Assembly (NCBI RefSeq): GCF_014337155.1
Contig: NZ_CP060632.1
Location: 1,495,001 to 1,559,000, forward strand
Origin: Wujia chipingensis
GTDB taxonomy: Bacteria; Bacillota; Clostridia; Lachnospirales; Lachnospiraceae
Length of the DNA stretch: 64,000 nt
Direction: 5' to 3'
The position numbers were made by a program, and so were the translations under genes. Within the stretch, counting starts at the first letter, position 1. Each line of letters opens with the position of its first letter. The notes beneath the pieces are model-generated. The model did no database searches and was not told the DNA's origin. It saw only the letters and a program-made list of their open reading frames with translations. Below, piece after piece: positions 36,577 through 47,062 of this stretch.

Positions 36577-37323
36577 TTATGCATTTACAACCTGACCGAA
36601 CTCAGCCTTCAGAGAAGCACCACCGATCAAACCACCATCGATGTTTGGCTTTGCAAGAAGCTCCTTCGCATTGCCAGCGTTCATAGAACCGCCGTACTGA
36701 ATACGAACTGCCTCTGCTGTATCTGTGTCATAAACCTCAGCGATGAGTTCACGGATACCCTTACATACTTCCTCAGCCTGATCAGATGTAGCTGTCTTAC
36801 CTGTACCGATCGCCCAGATTGGCTCGTAAGCGATTACAAGATTCTTAACATCATCTGCTGCAACACCTGCAAGGTCAGACTTGATCTGAAGTCTGATCCA
36901 ATCCATTGTTACACCCATCTCTCTCTGCTCCAGTGTCTCACCACAGCAAAGGATTGGTGTAAGTCCGGAAGCGATTGCCTTCTTCACCTTCTTGTTCAGG
37001 AATGCATCGTCTTCCTTGAAGTACTCACGACGCTCTGAATGTCCAATGATTACATACTTCACACCTGCATCTACAAGCATTGGTGCACTGATCTCACCTG
37101 TGTAAGCACCCTTGTCCTCAATGTAGAAGTTCTCAGCACCAACCTGTACGTTTGTGTCCTTAACAGCCTCAACAACAGGAACGATGTCAATAGCTGGTAC
37201 ACAGTAAACTACATCTACATCATCATTTACTACTAATGGCTTTAACTCCTCAACAAGCTTTACAGCCTCTGATGGAGTCATGTTCATCTTCCAGTTACCT
37301 GCAATAATTCTCTTTCTTGCCAT
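36577..37323 (-). CDS. tpiA: Triosephosphate isomerase
   Basis: A 248-residue enzyme interconverting dihydroxyacetone phosphate and glyceraldehyde 3-phosphate. K12 (NWKMN), H95 (IGHSERR) and E167 ([11 protein letters not shown]) form the active site, and the phosphate loop ends in GGASL. It follows pgk by 23 nt, in the order gapA-pgk-tpiA. Confidence 0.97.
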   Translation of the reverse strand: MARKRIIAGNWKMNMTPSEAVKLVEELKPLVVNDDVDVVYCVPAIDIVPVVEAVKDTNVQVGAENFYIEDKGAYTGEISAPMLVDAGVKYVIIGHSERREYFKEDDAFLNKKVKKAIASGLTPILCCGETLEQREMGVTMDWIRLQIKSDLAGVAADDVKNLVIAYEPIWAIGTGKTATSDQAEEVCKGIRELIAEVYDTDTAEAVRIQYGGSMNAGNAKELLAKPNIDGGLIGGASLKAEFGQVVNA

Positions 37324-37346
37324 TTCTTTTATCTCCTTAAATATAA

Positions 37347-38561
37347 TTACTTATCGTTAGCTGCTGCAACACCTGGCAGTTCCTTACCTTCCAAGAACTC
37401 AAGTGAAGCTCCACCACCTGTTGAGATGTGGCTCATCTTGTCGCCATAGCCAAGCTGGTTAACAGCTGCTGCAGAATCACCACCACCGATGATTGTTGTA
37501 GCGTCTGTCTCAGCAAGTGCTGCTGCAACTGCCTTTGTACCTGTTGCAAGAACCGGGTTCTCGAATACACCCATAGGTCCGTTCCATACAACTGTCTTAG
37601 CTGTCTTAACAGCCTCTGAGTAAAGCTCGATTGTCTTAGGTCCGATATCGCAGCCTTCCTTAGATGCATCCATCTTATCTGCATCACAGATTGTTGTAGC
37701 GATTGTAGGATCATCGATTGGGTTAGGGAAATCGTCGATCATAACAGAGTCTACTGGAAGCAGAAGCTTCTTGCCAAGCTTCTCAGCCTTCTCCATCATT
37801 TCCTTACAGTAGTCAAGCTTTGTCTCGTCAACAAGTGACTTACCGATCTCATATCCCTTAGCCTTGAGGAATGTGTAAGCCATACCACCACCGATGATGA
37901 GTGTATCGCACTTCTCAAGAAGGTTAGAGATAACGTTCAGCTTATCAGCAACCTTTGCACCACCAAGGATAGCAACGAAAGGTCTTACAGGATTCTCAAC
38001 TGCATTTCCGAGGAAATCGATTTCCTTCTGCATCAGATATCCAACAACAGCTGTATCAACAAGTGCAGCTACACCAACGTTTGAGCAGTGTGCTCTGTGT
38101 GCTGTACCAAATGCATCGTTTACGAATACGTCACAGATGCTTGCAAGATCCTTAGAGAAAGCCTCTCCGTTCTTTGTCTCTTCTGCTCTGAAACGTGTAT
38201 TCTCAAGAAGGATAACCTCGCCATCCTTCATAGCGTCTACAGCTGCACGAACTGTATCGTCAACAACCTCTAAGCTTGGTACAAACTTTACTTCCTGTCC
38301 AAGAAGCTCTGTCAGTCTCTTTGCAACTGGTGCAAGAGTCTTTGTCTGCTTGTCTTCCTCTGTCTTAACCTTTCCAAGGTGAGAGCAAAGGATAACCTTA
38401 CCGCCATCAGCGATCAGCTTCTTGATTGTTGGAAGAGCTGCAACCAGACGATTCTCGTCTGTAATCTCGCCGTTCTTCAAAGGTACGTTAAAGTCGCATC
38501 TGCAAAGAACACGAAGTCCCTTTACGTTGATATCATCAACGGATTTCTTATTTAATGACAT
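37347..38561 (-). CDS. pgk: Phosphoglycerate kinase
   Basis: A 404-residue glycolytic kinase forming ATP from 1,3-bisphosphoglycerate. The N-lobe has [10 protein letters not shown] and [10 protein letters not shown] (a variant of the usual GRPK loop), and the C-lobe has [11 protein letters not shown] and the nucleotide-binding GGGDSAAAV. The length is normal. It is preceded by GGAGG and separated from gapA by a terminator-like hairpin. Confidence 0.97.
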   Translation of the reverse strand: MSLNKKSVDDINVKGLRVLCRCDFNVPLKNGEITDENRLVAALPTIKKLIADGGKVILCSHLGKVKTEEDKQTKTLAPVAKRLTELLGQEVKFVPSLEVVDDTVRAAVDAMKDGEVILLENTRFRAEETKNGEAFSKDLASICDVFVNDAFGTAHRAHCSNVGVAALVDTAVVGYLMQKEIDFLGNAVENPVRPFVAILGGAKVADKLNVISNLLEKCDTLIIGGGMAYTFLKAKGYEIGKSLVDETKLDYCKEMMEKAEKLGKKLLLPVDSVMIDDFPNPIDDPTIATTICDADKMDASKEGCDIGPKTIELYSEAVKTAKTVVWNGPMGVFENPVLATGTKAVAAALAETDATTIIGGGDSAAAVNQLGYGDKMSHISTGGGASLEFLEGKELPGVAAANDK

Positions 38562-38596
38562 TATAAATTCCTCCTGGATTTTGAAATGATAAAAAT

Positions 38597-38626
38597 AAGG
38601 GCCCGGTCCAATTAAGACCGGACCCT
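38597..38626 (-). terminator. Hairpin with T-rich tail between gapA and pgk
   Basis: A GC-rich stem (AGGGTCCGGTC pairing with GACCGGGCCCT) followed by TATTTTTATC on the minus strand. It probably ends or thins the gapA transcript, leaving partial read-through into pgk-tpiA. Confidence 0.7.
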
Positions 38627-38659
38627 TGTAGGTCTTCTCTAAGAGAGTCTGACTAGAAA

Positions 38660-39682
38660 TTAAGCCAACTCAGCGAAGTACTTGATTGTTCTAACCATCT
38701 GGCTTGTGTATGAGTTCTCGTTATCATACCAAGAAACAACCTGAACCTCGTAAAGATCGTCAGCGATCTGAGCTACCATTGTCTGTGTAGCATCGAAGAG
38801 TGAACCATATCTCATACCAACGATATCTGAAGATACGATCTGCTCCTCATTGTAACCATAAGACTCAGAAGCTGCAGCCTTCATAGCAGCGTTGATGCCT
38901 TCCTTAGTTACGTCCTTACCCTTAACAACTGCTGTAAGGATTGTTGTAGAACCTGTAGGTACAGGAACTCTCTGTGCAGAACCGATGAGCTTTCCATTAA
39001 GCTCTGGGATAACAAGACCGATAGCCTTAGCTGCACCTGTTGAGTTAGGAACGATGTTTACAGCTGCTGCACGAGCACGTCTGAAATCACCCTTTCTGTG
39101 TGGTCCATCAAGTACCATCTGATCACCTGTGTAAGCGTGGATTGTTGACATGATACCTGACTGGATTGGAGCGTAATCGTTAAGTGCCTTAGCCATAGGA
39201 GCAAGACAGTTTGTTGTACAAGAAGCTGCAGAGATGATCTTGTCATCTGCTGTAAGTGTGTTCTCGTTTACGCTATATACGATTGTAGGAAGATCGTTAC
39301 CAGCTGGAGCTGAAATAACTACCTTCTTAGCACCTGCATCGATATGAGCCTGTGACTTAGCCTTTGATACATAGAAACCTGTACACTCAAGTACAACGTC
39401 TACATCAAGCTCTCCCCATGGAAGATTCTTAGCATCTGCCTCAGCATAGATCTTAAGTGTCTTACCACAAACTGTGATTGTACCTGCTTCATCATCAGCA
39501 GAAACCTGATCTGCATACTGATACTTACCCTGTGATGAATCATACTTCAAAAGGTGAGCAAGCATAGAAGGCTTTGTCAAGTCGTTGATTGCAACTACTT
39601 CATAACCTTCTGCGTCAAACATCTGTCTGAATGCAAGACGTCCGATACGTCCAAAACCATTAATTGCTACTTTTACTGCCAT
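38660..39682 (-). CDS. gapA: Glyceraldehyde-3-phosphate dehydrogenase
   Basis: A 340-residue glycolytic dehydrogenase. The NAD-binding [12 protein letters not shown], the catalytic C155 in [12 protein letters not shown] and the late [14 protein letters not shown] are all intact. It opens the gapA-pgk-tpiA cluster and has a promoter and GGAGG site. Confidence 0.97.
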   Translation of the reverse strand: MAVKVAINGFGRIGRLAFRQMFDAEGYEVVAINDLTKPSMLAHLLKYDSSQGKYQYADQVSADDEAGTITVCGKTLKIYAEADAKNLPWGELDVDVVLECTGFYVSKAKSQAHIDAGAKKVVISAPAGNDLPTIVYSVNENTLTADDKIISAASCTTNCLAPMAKALNDYAPIQSGIMSTIHAYTGDQMVLDGPHRKGDFRRARAAAVNIVPNSTGAAKAIGLVIPELNGKLIGSAQRVPVPTGSTTILTAVVKGKDVTKEGINAAMKAAASESYGYNEEQIVSSDIVGMRYGSLFDATQTMVAQIADDLYEVQVVSWYDNENSYTSQMVRTIKYFAELA

Positions 39683-39720
39683 TTTTTAATCCTCCTAAGT
39701 TTTAATTATTAAGATTTAAA

Positions 39721-39792
39721 TACTGCATGGCTGCAGTAATTCATCTAAAAACTTACATCAAATATCATAACTTCTTTTATAGTAAAATTCAA
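39721..39792 (-). promoter_or_regulatory. gapA promoter and leader hairpin
   Basis: TTGAAT (39787-39792), 17 nt, TATGAT (39764-39769) on the minus strand. A small hairpin TACTGCA/TGCAGTA (39721-39738) lies in the leader ahead of the ribosome binding site. Confidence 0.5.
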
Positions 39793-39841
39793 GACTATTT
39801 TTTGTAATTTTTTTCAAAAAGTGCGTGATTTTCCAAATTTA

Positions 39842-39870
39842 TTGGATTTTATAAGATTATACGTTATAAT
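39842..39870 (+). promoter_or_regulatory. Promoter of the PHP phosphatase gene
   Basis: TTGGAT (39842-39847), 17 nt, TATAAT (39865-39870) on the plus strand, 66 bp before the ATG. Confidence 0.65.
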
Positions 39871-39935
39871 TAGCAATCATAGCTTTCGTGAAATCATAGT
39901 ATTTTATGCATTATATTTTACAGGAGGATTAAACC

Positions 39936-40757
39936 ATGCTATTTCCCGATTATCATTTTCATACGGATTTTTCCAGTGACTGTGACGAACCAATGCAGGC
40001 AGTGATCGCCTCCGCAAAAGAAAAAGGCTTGTCTGCCCTCTGCGTTACAGATCATTATGACATGGATTTCCCGGTTCGTCCTGAGGAACCGGATGTGGAT
40101 TTTGATTTAGATCTGGATTCCTACTATCGCACTTACCACGCTCTTTCTGAGAAGCTTGTCCCGGAGTTTGATCTTCGCGTGGGTGTGGAACTTGGCGTGA
40201 TGCCATCGACAACGAAAAAATTAAATGCCTTCGTGCAGGCACACCCGGAACTGGATTTTATCATCTGCAGCCTGCATGTCGTCGACGGCATGGACCCATA
40301 CTACCCGGAATATTTCGAGGGAAAGGAAGATCTGTCTGCCTACCGGCATTATTTTGAGACGCTGCTTGCCTGTGTAAAAGAATTTGACAACTTCAATGTA
40401 TGTGGACACCTTGATTATATCGTGCGCTACGGAAAGACAAAGGCGGATCTTTTTGATATCCGCGATTATGCAGATATCTTTGAAGAGCTGTTTCAGATTC
40501 TTGTCGCCCGTGGTCAGGGTATCGAGATCAACACCGGAAGCTTATACCGTGGTCTCTCTTTCCCGCATCCTCATACAGATATCCTGAAAATGTACAAGGA
40601 TGCCGGAGGAGAAATTATCACTGTCGGAAGCGACGCGCATCATGCAGAGCATATCGGCTACGGCTTTGATGCTGCAAGAGATCTGCTGCTCTCCCATGGT
40701 TTCCGTTACTATACGACATTTAAAGAACGCAAACCGGAATTCCATAAGATTCCTTAA
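39936..40757 (+). CDS. PHP-family phosphatase, histidinol-phosphatase-like
   Basis: A 273-residue PHP-domain protein. Metal ligands are visible in DYHFHTDFSSD, the VTDHYD segment, a mid-protein SLHVVDG and the late GSDAHH. This fits HisJ-type histidinol-phosphatase, which makes histidinol in histidine synthesis, but PHP proteins hydrolyse other phosphoesters too and no his genes are nearby. It is convergent with the cysteine desulfurase gene; the two overlap by 4 bp with no terminator between. Confidence 0.8.
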   Translation: MLFPDYHFHTDFSSDCDEPMQAVIASAKEKGLSALCVTDHYDMDFPVRPEEPDVDFDLDLDSYYRTYHALSEKLVPEFDLRVGVELGVMPSTTKKLNAFVQAHPELDFIICSLHVVDGMDPYYPEYFEGKEDLSAYRHYFETLLACVKEFDNFNVCGHLDYIVRYGKTKADLFDIRDYADIFEELFQILVARGQGIEINTGSLYRGLSFPHPHTDILKMYKDAGGEIITVGSDAHHAEHIGYGFDAARDLLLSHGFRYYTTFKERKPEFHKIP

Positions 40758-41938
40758 TCTACCGCGTGAAAACGCGACTGGTAATCCTCATAAAAAGGTG
40801 ACTGTTCCCGCAGTCCCCCGACGAGTTCCCGGATGCAGGCAATCACATAGTCTGCATCCTTTTTTGTTGTCTCTTCCCCGATCGTCAGCCGAATCGTGCC
40901 ACGCGCCAGTTCGTCGGAAAGCCCGATTGCCTTTAACACATGGGACGGTTCTTTCGACGCAGATGTGCATGCCGATCCACCAGAGGCACAGATGCCGAGT
41001 GTATCCAGCATAACCAGCAATGCCCCACCATCCACAAACTGAAAGGAAATATTGATATTGTTCGGGAGTCTCTGTTCCGGATGTCCATTTAACTGGCTGT
41101 ACGGAATCGTTGTAAGTAGTTCACCGATCATATACTCACGGATCTGTATTTCATACTTCATCCGCTGTTCCATCGCGGCATCCGCAATGTATGCGGCAGT
41201 CGCAAGCCCAACGATACCGGGGACATTTTCCGTTCCTGCCCGAAGTCCCTGCTCCTGTGCGCCACCGTGGATCAGACTTTGCAGTTTCACGCCATCCCGC
41301 ACATACAAAAATCCTGTCCCCTTTGGCCCGCGGAATTTGTGTCCGCTCGCAGTAAGCAGATCGACCTGCAGGCATGCAACGTCAATTGGAATCTGTCCAT
41401 ACGCCTGCACCGCATCCGTATGAAATAATACATTGTGCCGTCTGGCGATTGCTCCGATCTCACCGATCGGCTGTATCGTTCCAATCTCATTGTTTGCAAA
41501 CATCACGGATATTAAAATCGTATCCTTCCGGATTGCCCGCTCCACCTGTACCGGATTCACACGTCCGTATATATCCACATCCAGATATGTGACCTCGAAT
41601 CCATGCCTTTCGAGGTATTCGCATGTATGCAGGATTCCGTGATGCTCCAGCTTTGTCGTGATGATATGTCTGCCCTTTTTACTGTATGTGTCTGCAATCT
41701 CTTTTAACGCCCAGTTATCGCCCTCCGAACCGCCTGCCGTGAAATAAATCTCGTTCTTTTTCGCATGCAGGGTATCCGCGATCATCTGACGGCATTTTTC
41801 TATCTTCTGCCGGTTTTCCTTTGCGATACTGTAAATGCCGGAAGGGTTCGCAAATTTGTCGTGAAAATACGGCTGCATGGCACGAATCACTTCCGGATGG
41901 GTGCTCGTCGTCGCTGCGTGATCCATATAAACTGTCAT
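40754..41938 (-). CDS. Cysteine desulfurase (NifS/IscS family)
   Basis: A 394-residue PLP enzyme taking sulfur from cysteine as a persulfide for Fe-S clusters, thiamine or tRNA thiolation. The PLP lysine is K201 in SGHKFRGPKG, and the catalytic C324 is in the short loop SGGSACTSA, which places it in the IscS/NifS group. No scaffold (iscU) or thiI gene is next to it, so its acceptor is unknown. Confidence 0.92.
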   Translation of the reverse strand: MTVYMDHAATTSTHPEVIRAMQPYFHDKFANPSGIYSIAKENRQKIEKCRQMIADTLHAKKNEIYFTAGGSEGDNWALKEIADTYSKKGRHIITTKLEHHGILHTCEYLERHGFEVTYLDVDIYGRVNPVQVERAIRKDTILISVMFANNEIGTIQPIGEIGAIARRHNVLFHTDAVQAYGQIPIDVACLQVDLLTASGHKFRGPKGTGFLYVRDGVKLQSLIHGGAQEQGLRAGTENVPGIVGLATAAYIADAAMEQRMKYEIQIREYMIGELLTTIPYSQLNGHPEQRLPNNINISFQFVDGGALLVMLDTLGICASGGSACTSASKEPSHVLKAIGLSDELARGTIRLTIGEETTKKDADYVIACIRELVGGLREQSPFYEDYQSRFHAVD

Positions 41939-41993
41939 ATTTTATCGCCCTATCCAATATAATAAACCAAGACTCCGGCAGGAAATGAGCATC

Positions 41994-43325
41994 ATGTCAA
42001 AACGAACCATCATCAAAGGAACCCTGATACTGACCATAACCGGCATCCTGACCAAATGTCTCGGCTTTTATAATAGAATATTCCTGACGCGGCTGATTGG
42101 TGTTAAAGAGCTTGGAACTTATCAGCTTATTTTTCCACTTTACATCTTAGGCATTTCTTTTTGCTGTCAGGGAATCGCAACAACGATTACCAAACATGTA
42201 TCCTATCTGCTTGGCAAGAAAAAATATTCCGATACTCGCCGTGCGCTTTGCTTCGGTGGATTTTTGAGTTTTGTGCTGAGCCTGCTTGTCTCTGCCTGCT
42301 TTTTCTTTGGCTGTGACTTCATCGCCATGCATATCCTGAAAAATACCGACTGCCGTATCCTGTTGCGCATTCTCTCACCAGCGGTTCCATTTGTCGCCAT
42401 AAAAGCCTGCATCAATGCATTTTTTATCGGACATGAAAAACCGGTTTTCTCCGGAAGCTGCCAGTTGATCGAACAGATTATACGGATTGGTTCCGTCTAC
42501 CTTCTTGCCATCTCTTATATGCAGGATCATGTTGACGCCAAAACGGCTGTACTCGGTGTTGTGATCGGCGAGATGGGCGCCACATTTTACGCGGTCAGCT
42601 GTTATATCTTGTTCCGAAGAAAGCAGAATCAAGCGAACAGATTGCCAGATAAAGATATGTGCATTTCAGTGAAAAAGAAATCATCCCTTATGATTCCAAT
42701 GCTGAAAGACATTATTCCAATTACTTCCAACAACCTGATTTTTACGTTATTTTCCAGTTTTGAAGCAATCATACTTCCGACGTTTCTTTTCCAGTATTAC
42801 AACAACGCCGATACAAGCATGGAAATGTACGGTATCATCACCGGTATCGTGATCCCATTTCTGCTTTTTCCGGCAACGATCACGAACTCGCTTTCCACGA
42901 TGCTGCTTCCATCCATTTCTTACGCGTGTGCGAAACGCGATACGGAAGCAATAAAAAAAGCACTTGTATCAAGTGCTCTTTTCTGCATCATGCTTGGAAG
43001 CTTCGCCTGTGTCCTGTATATACTCTTCGGAAAAACAATCTGTACCTTTGCCTTTGAAAGTGCTGAAGCAGGAACGCTGCTACAGCTGATGGGATTTCTA
43101 TGTCCGTTTATTTATCTCTCCACAACGCTTTCCAGCGTTATGAACGGAATCGGCTACGCCACCCAGAACTTAATCTACAATATTCTCGGCATCAGTGTGC
43201 GGATCTTATGTATTATCTTCTTTGTGCCACATTTTGGCATCCACGCATACATATGCGGCATGTTCGGTGGCTACCTGCTCCACAACGCACTCACGATCAC
43301 GAAGCTTGCGTCCCTTAATTCGTAA
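41994..43325 (+). CDS. MOP-superfamily flippase, SpoVB/polysaccharide-exporter type
   Basis: A 443-residue membrane protein with 12 or more membrane segments. The N-terminus (FYNRIFLTRLIGVKELGTYQ) is typical of the SpoVB / polysaccharide-biosynthesis branch of the MATE-like flippases, which move lipid-linked sugars or cell-wall precursors across the membrane. It is somewhat shorter than the usual about 520 residues. The ATG at 41994 has AGGA upstream; an ATG at 41985 is also possible. Its 3' end overlaps metA on the other strand by 11 bp. Confidence 0.85.
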   Translation: MSKRTIIKGTLILTITGILTKCLGFYNRIFLTRLIGVKELGTYQLIFPLYILGISFCCQGIATTITKHVSYLLGKKKYSDTRRALCFGGFLSFVLSLLVSACFFFGCDFIAMHILKNTDCRILLRILSPAVPFVAIKACINAFFIGHEKPVFSGSCQLIEQIIRIGSVYLLAISYMQDHVDAKTAVLGVVIGEMGATFYAVSCYILFRRKQNQANRLPDKDMCISVKKKSSLMIPMLKDIIPITSNNLIFTLFSSFEAIILPTFLFQYYNNADTSMEMYGIITGIVIPFLLFPATITNSLSTMLLPSISYACAKRDTEAIKKALVSSALFCIMLGSFACVLYILFGKTICTFAFESAEAGTLLQLMGFLCPFIYLSTTLSSVMNGIGYATQNLIYNILGISVRILCIIFFVPHFGIHAYICGMFGGYLLHNALTITKLASLNS

Positions 43326-44238
43326 CCTTCTTCGTCCAGTCGTAAGGGGTGCTCTGGTAGACGTAATAATTGAGCCAATTTGCATACAGTGTATTCGCAT
43401 GACATCTCCATGACTTGATCGGCTTCTGCTCCGGATCATCATCCGGGTAATAATTGACCGGAATGTTCGGATTTAATCCACGCTTGATGTCACGCTTATA
43501 TTCCTGATCAAGTGTAAATGTATCATACTCTGGATGTCCGGTTACGAAGATGTTCTTGCCGTCCTCTCCAATAATCAGGTATGGTCCTGTAATATCGGAC
43601 TCTGCGACGATCTCCAGAAGCGGATTATCGACGATTGCCTGTTTATCCACACCGGTATAACGGGACTGTGGCACTAAGAATGAATCATCAAATCCACGTA
43701 CCAGTGGTGTCCGTTTATGGAACGTATAATGCTTATACACACCGGAAAACTTCTCTGGAAGCTGGTATTTTTTCACACCATAACGATAGTAAAGTCCCGC
43801 CTGTGCACCCCAGCAGATATGCAGTGTGGACGTAACATTCGTAACTGACCAGTCCATGATAGCAGTCAGTTCATCCCAGTACTCCACTTCCTCAAACTCC
43901 ATATTCTCCACCGGTGCTCCGGTAATGATCAGACCATCCCATTTCCTGTTCTTTACATGTTCAAAGTCACTGTAGAAACGCTCCAAATGTGATTCGGATA
44001 CATGCTTTGATTCATAGGACATCGTGCGGATAAAGGAGATATTTACCTGCAGTGGTGTGTTTGACAGGCTGCGCAGAAGCTGCAACTCCGTATCTTCCTT
44101 TAACGGCATCAGATTTAAAATCAAAATGTCAAGTGGACGTATATCCTGTGTCATAGCACGATGTTCGTCCATCACAAATATATTTTCCTGTTCCAGTACT
44201 TTCTTCACTGGCAGATCGTTGTCTATTCTAATCGGCAT
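43315..44238 (-). CDS. metA: Homoserine O-acyltransferase MetA, probably acetyl-CoA type
   Basis: A 307-residue enzyme of the first committed step in methionine synthesis. The nucleophile is C142 (HICWGAQAGLY) and the triad is completed by H and E in VTGHPEYDTFTL. Residue 111 is Glu (GAPVE); in characterised MetA proteins Glu at 111 favours acetyl-CoA and Gly favours succinyl-CoA, so O-acetylhomoserine is the likely product. No SAM riboswitch is visible in the short upstream gap. Confidence 0.93.
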   Translation of the reverse strand: MPIRIDNDLPVKKVLEQENIFVMDEHRAMTQDIRPLDILILNLMPLKEDTELQLLRSLSNTPLQVNISFIRTMSYESKHVSESHLERFYSDFEHVKNRKWDGLIITGAPVENMEFEEVEYWDELTAIMDWSVTNVTSTLHICWGAQAGLYYRYGVKKYQLPEKFSGVYKHYTFHKRTPLVRGFDDSFLVPQSRYTGVDKQAIVDNPLLEIVAESDITGPYLIIGEDGKNIFVTGHPEYDTFTLDQEYKRDIKRGLNPNIPVNYYPDDDPEQKPIKSWRCHANTLYANWLNYYVYQSTPYDWTKKVTN

Positions 44239-44269
44239 CTCTAAAACCTCTTTTCTTCTCTAAAGCTAA

Positions 44270-44298
44270 AGCATACCACGAATTTTTTATAACTGCAA
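44270..44298 (-). promoter_or_regulatory. metA promoter overlapping the ligA end
   Basis: TTGCAG (44293-44298), 17 nt, TATGCT (44270-44275) on the minus strand. Confidence 0.4.
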
Positions 44299-46236
44299 GA
44301 AATCATCCTCGGAAATAATCGGAATTCCCAATGATTTCGCCTTTTTATTCTTCGATGAGGAAGATAATACATCGTTATTGATCAGGTACGTGGTCTTCGA
44401 AGAAACACTGCCTGCGACTTTTCCGCCACGGTCTTCGATCAATTTTTTAAGTTCATCCCGGTTTGCAAAATGATTGAGTGAACCAGTAATGACAAATGTC
44501 TTGCCTTCGAGATCCTGTGGTGCCGTATTCTCCTCGACGACAAGTGTCACTTCCTTCAAGATCTCACGCAGTACCCGGATATTGTTCGGATCTGCGAAAT
44601 ATGCCACAATGCCCTCTGCGATCACATCGCCGATCTTCTCAATCTCGGCAAACTGCGCTGCATCGGCATGGATAATTGCCTCCACATCATCTTTGAAATA
44701 TTTGCAGATGGATTTTGCCATGGCGGTACCGACGTTCAAAATTCCAAGTCCATACAGGACACGCGCAAGCTGTGTCGTACGGCTTGCCTCGATGCTCTCC
44801 ATCATATTGTCGTAGGACTTCTGCCCAAAGCCCTCTAATTTCACGATTTCTGTCTCATAGCGGTCAATCCGGTAGATATCATACAACTCTTCAATAAAGC
44901 CGCAGTCTAAGAACTTCTGAAGCGTTGCCTCAGATAAACCATCGATGTTCATCGCGTTTCGTGATACAAAATGTGTGAATAGCTTGATTGCCTTTGCCGG
45001 GCATGCCGGATTCGGACATACAAGCGTCTGTGCCTGATTGTCCTCGCGGATCTCTGTCTTACCGCCACACGCCGGACAAGTATCCGGAATCTCGAGTGTA
45101 CCGGATTTCGTCAGGTTCTCACTGATCTGCGGGATGATCATATTCGCCTTATACACCTTGATCGTATCACCGATTCCAAGCTGTAACTGCTTCACAATGC
45201 TCACATTGTGGACACTGGCACGGCTCACAGACGTTCCTTCGAGCGATACCGCATCAAAGACTGCCACCGGATTGATCAGCCCGGTACGGGACGGACTCCA
45301 CTCAATATGCCGAAGCGTTGTCTCCGCTTCCTCGTCTGCCCATTTAAATGCGATCGAATCCCGCGGGAATTTCGCTGTCCGTCCAAGACTTTTACCATAT
45401 TCCACATCATCAAACGAAAGCACGAGTCCATCAGATGGGAAATCGTTCGTCTCGATTTTCTCTGCAAAATGTGTGACCATCTCCTGCATCGTTGCCGCTG
45501 TGACATCGACGTGTTCCACAACCTCAAAACCAAGTGAAGTCAGGAAATCAAACTTTGAATTCATCGTTGCATCGATTTCCGCATCTCCGGTATCAAGCAT
45601 ATTAAACGCAAAGAAATGCACATTCCGCTCGGCTGTGATCTGATTATTGAGCTGCCGCACACTGCCGGAGCATAAGTTTCTCGGGTTTTTATATTTGCTG
45701 TCAATATCCGGAATCGTGGCATTGATACGCTCAAAATCTGTATAGGTAATGACCGCCTCGCCACGGATCGTAAGCGGACCTTTGTACGCAATCTGGTTCG
45801 GCAGATTCGCAAATACCTTCGCATTGTTCGTGATGACCTCACCGATCTCGCCGTTTCCACGTGTGACTGCCTTCACAAGCACGCCATCCTCGTAAGTCAA
45901 TACAACCGTCAGTCCATCCATCTTCCACGACATGACTCCTGTTTTATCACCCAGCCACGCTGCCAGATCCTCAACACTTTTTGTCTTGTCCAAAGATAAC
46001 ATTGGGGCCGGATGCCGTTCCTTCGGCAGCTCACTGATGATCTCGTAACCGACATTCTGTGTCGGGCTTTTGGATAAGATCAGACCGGTCTCCTGCTCTA
46101 ACGCCGCAAGCTCATCATACAACGCATCATATTCCAGATTGGACATGATCTCTGTATCCTGCTGATAATATGCTTTGGAAGCCTGATTTAACAGCTCCAC
46201 CAATTCTTTCATACGCTCTGTTTTTGCATCCATCAT
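44287..46236 (-). CDS. ligA: NAD+-dependent DNA ligase
   Basis: A 649-residue ligase sealing nicks in replication and repair. Domain Ia is at the start, the adenylated lysine is K105 in SWKMDGL, an OB fold follows, then a four-Cys zinc finger (CPACGG...CPNPACPAK), helix-hairpin-helix repeats and a C-terminal BRCT domain (about 570-649). It differs in places from common LigA (PMLSLDKTKS where SLDNVF is usual), suggesting a divergent lineage copy. It starts 15 bp after the pseudouridine synthase gene. Confidence 0.93.
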   Translation of the reverse strand: MMDAKTERMKELVELLNQASKAYYQQDTEIMSNLEYDALYDELAALEQETGLILSKSPTQNVGYEIISELPKERHPAPMLSLDKTKSVEDLAAWLGDKTGVMSWKMDGLTVVLTYEDGVLVKAVTRGNGEIGEVITNNAKVFANLPNQIAYKGPLTIRGEAVITYTDFERINATIPDIDSKYKNPRNLCSGSVRQLNNQITAERNVHFFAFNMLDTGDAEIDATMNSKFDFLTSLGFEVVEHVDVTAATMQEMVTHFAEKIETNDFPSDGLVLSFDDVEYGKSLGRTAKFPRDSIAFKWADEEAETTLRHIEWSPSRTGLINPVAVFDAVSLEGTSVSRASVHNVSIVKQLQLGIGDTIKVYKANMIIPQISENLTKSGTLEIPDTCPACGGKTEIREDNQAQTLVCPNPACPAKAIKLFTHFVSRNAMNIDGLSEATLQKFLDCGFIEELYDIYRIDRYETEIVKLEGFGQKSYDNMMESIEASRTTQLARVLYGLGILNVGTAMAKSICKYFKDDVEAIIHADAAQFAEIEKIGDVIAEGIVAYFADPNNIRVLREILKEVTLVVEENTAPQDLEGKTFVITGSLNHFANRDELKKLIEDRGGKVAGSVSSKTTYLINNDVLSSSSKNKKAKSLGIPIISEDDFLQL

Positions 46237-46251
46237 TTTCTCCTTTTCCTG

Positions 46252-46962
46252 TCACGATCTCTTCTGCACCAGTCTCCGCAGCTCCTGTTCTTCGTCCCGC
46301 GTCAGCGTCCGAAACTCACCCGGTCGTAAGCTTCCAAGACGAATATTCATGATTCGGACACGCTTTAAGTGCACAACCCGTACATGCAATGCATCGCACA
46401 TCCGCCGGATCTGCCGGTTCAATCCCTGTGTCAATATGATCGAGAAATTTCTCGTTCCGGTCTTTTTGACTTTACATGGTTTCGTTACCGTATCTAAAAT
46501 CTCAACGCCCTCCGACATCTTCTTAATAAAATCTTCTGTGATATCTGTGTTGACTCGCACATGGTATTCCTTTTCATGATTGTTTCTGGAGCGCTGGATC
46601 TCATTTGCCAGATCTCCGTCATTTGTAAGAAGCAAAAGTCCGGTCGAATCCTTATCAAGACGTCCTACATAGTTTACCCGCTCCGGGAACTCTACATACC
46701 GGAAGATACTGTCCGGATCAGCATCCTTCGATGTACAGACCTGTCCGATCGGCTTATTGTATGCATAGATCACCTTTTTCGTATGCAGATGTACCGGCTT
46801 TCCATTGCAGGTAACAACTGAAGAATCGCCGACGCGTGTTCCAAGATCCGCGATTGTTCCATCCACCGTTACCTTTCCGGCTTCAATCAGCCTGTCGGCT
46901 TCCCGGCGGGAACAGATTCCTGCTTCACTTAAGTATTTATTTAATCGAATTTCGTTAGACAT
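46252..46962 (-). CDS. Pseudouridine synthase, RluF/RsuA family
   Basis: A 236-residue enzyme with an N-terminal S4 RNA-binding domain (RLNKYLSEAGICSRREADR) and a catalytic domain whose aspartate is D103 in YVGRLDKDSTGLLLLTN. The arrangement resembles RluF, which modifies 23S rRNA and tRNA-Tyr, more than RluB. It is transcribed together with ligA. Confidence 0.9.
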   Translation of the reverse strand: MSNEIRLNKYLSEAGICSRREADRLIEAGKVTVDGTIADLGTRVGDSSVVTCNGKPVHLHTKKVIYAYNKPIGQVCTSKDADPDSIFRYVEFPERVNYVGRLDKDSTGLLLLTNDGDLANEIQRSRNNHEKEYHVRVNTDITEDFIKKMSEGVEILDTVTKPCKVKKTGTRNFSIILTQGLNRQIRRMCDALHVRVVHLKRVRIMNIRLGSLRPGEFRTLTRDEEQELRRLVQKRS

Positions 46963-46993
46963 GGCATTCCCCTTAATTTTATTAATTTTATAG

Positions 46994-47022
46994 TTGCATT
47001 TTTATATTAACAGTTGTATAAT
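46994..47022 (+). promoter_or_regulatory. Promoter of the Lrp-family gene
   Basis: TTGCAT (46994-46999), 17 nt, TATAAT (47017-47022) on the plus strand, followed by AGGAGG before the ATG at 47063. Confidence 0.7.
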
Positions 47023-47062
47023 CGCTTTATAAATTTTAGAAAAAGTGTAAAGGAGGCATATT

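Noticed and set aside
36241..37038. 265-codon plus-strand frame
   Set aside because: It lies opposite phoB-type regulator and tpiA genes, has Cys/Leu/Thr-rich composition typical of a shadow frame, and no ribosome binding site.
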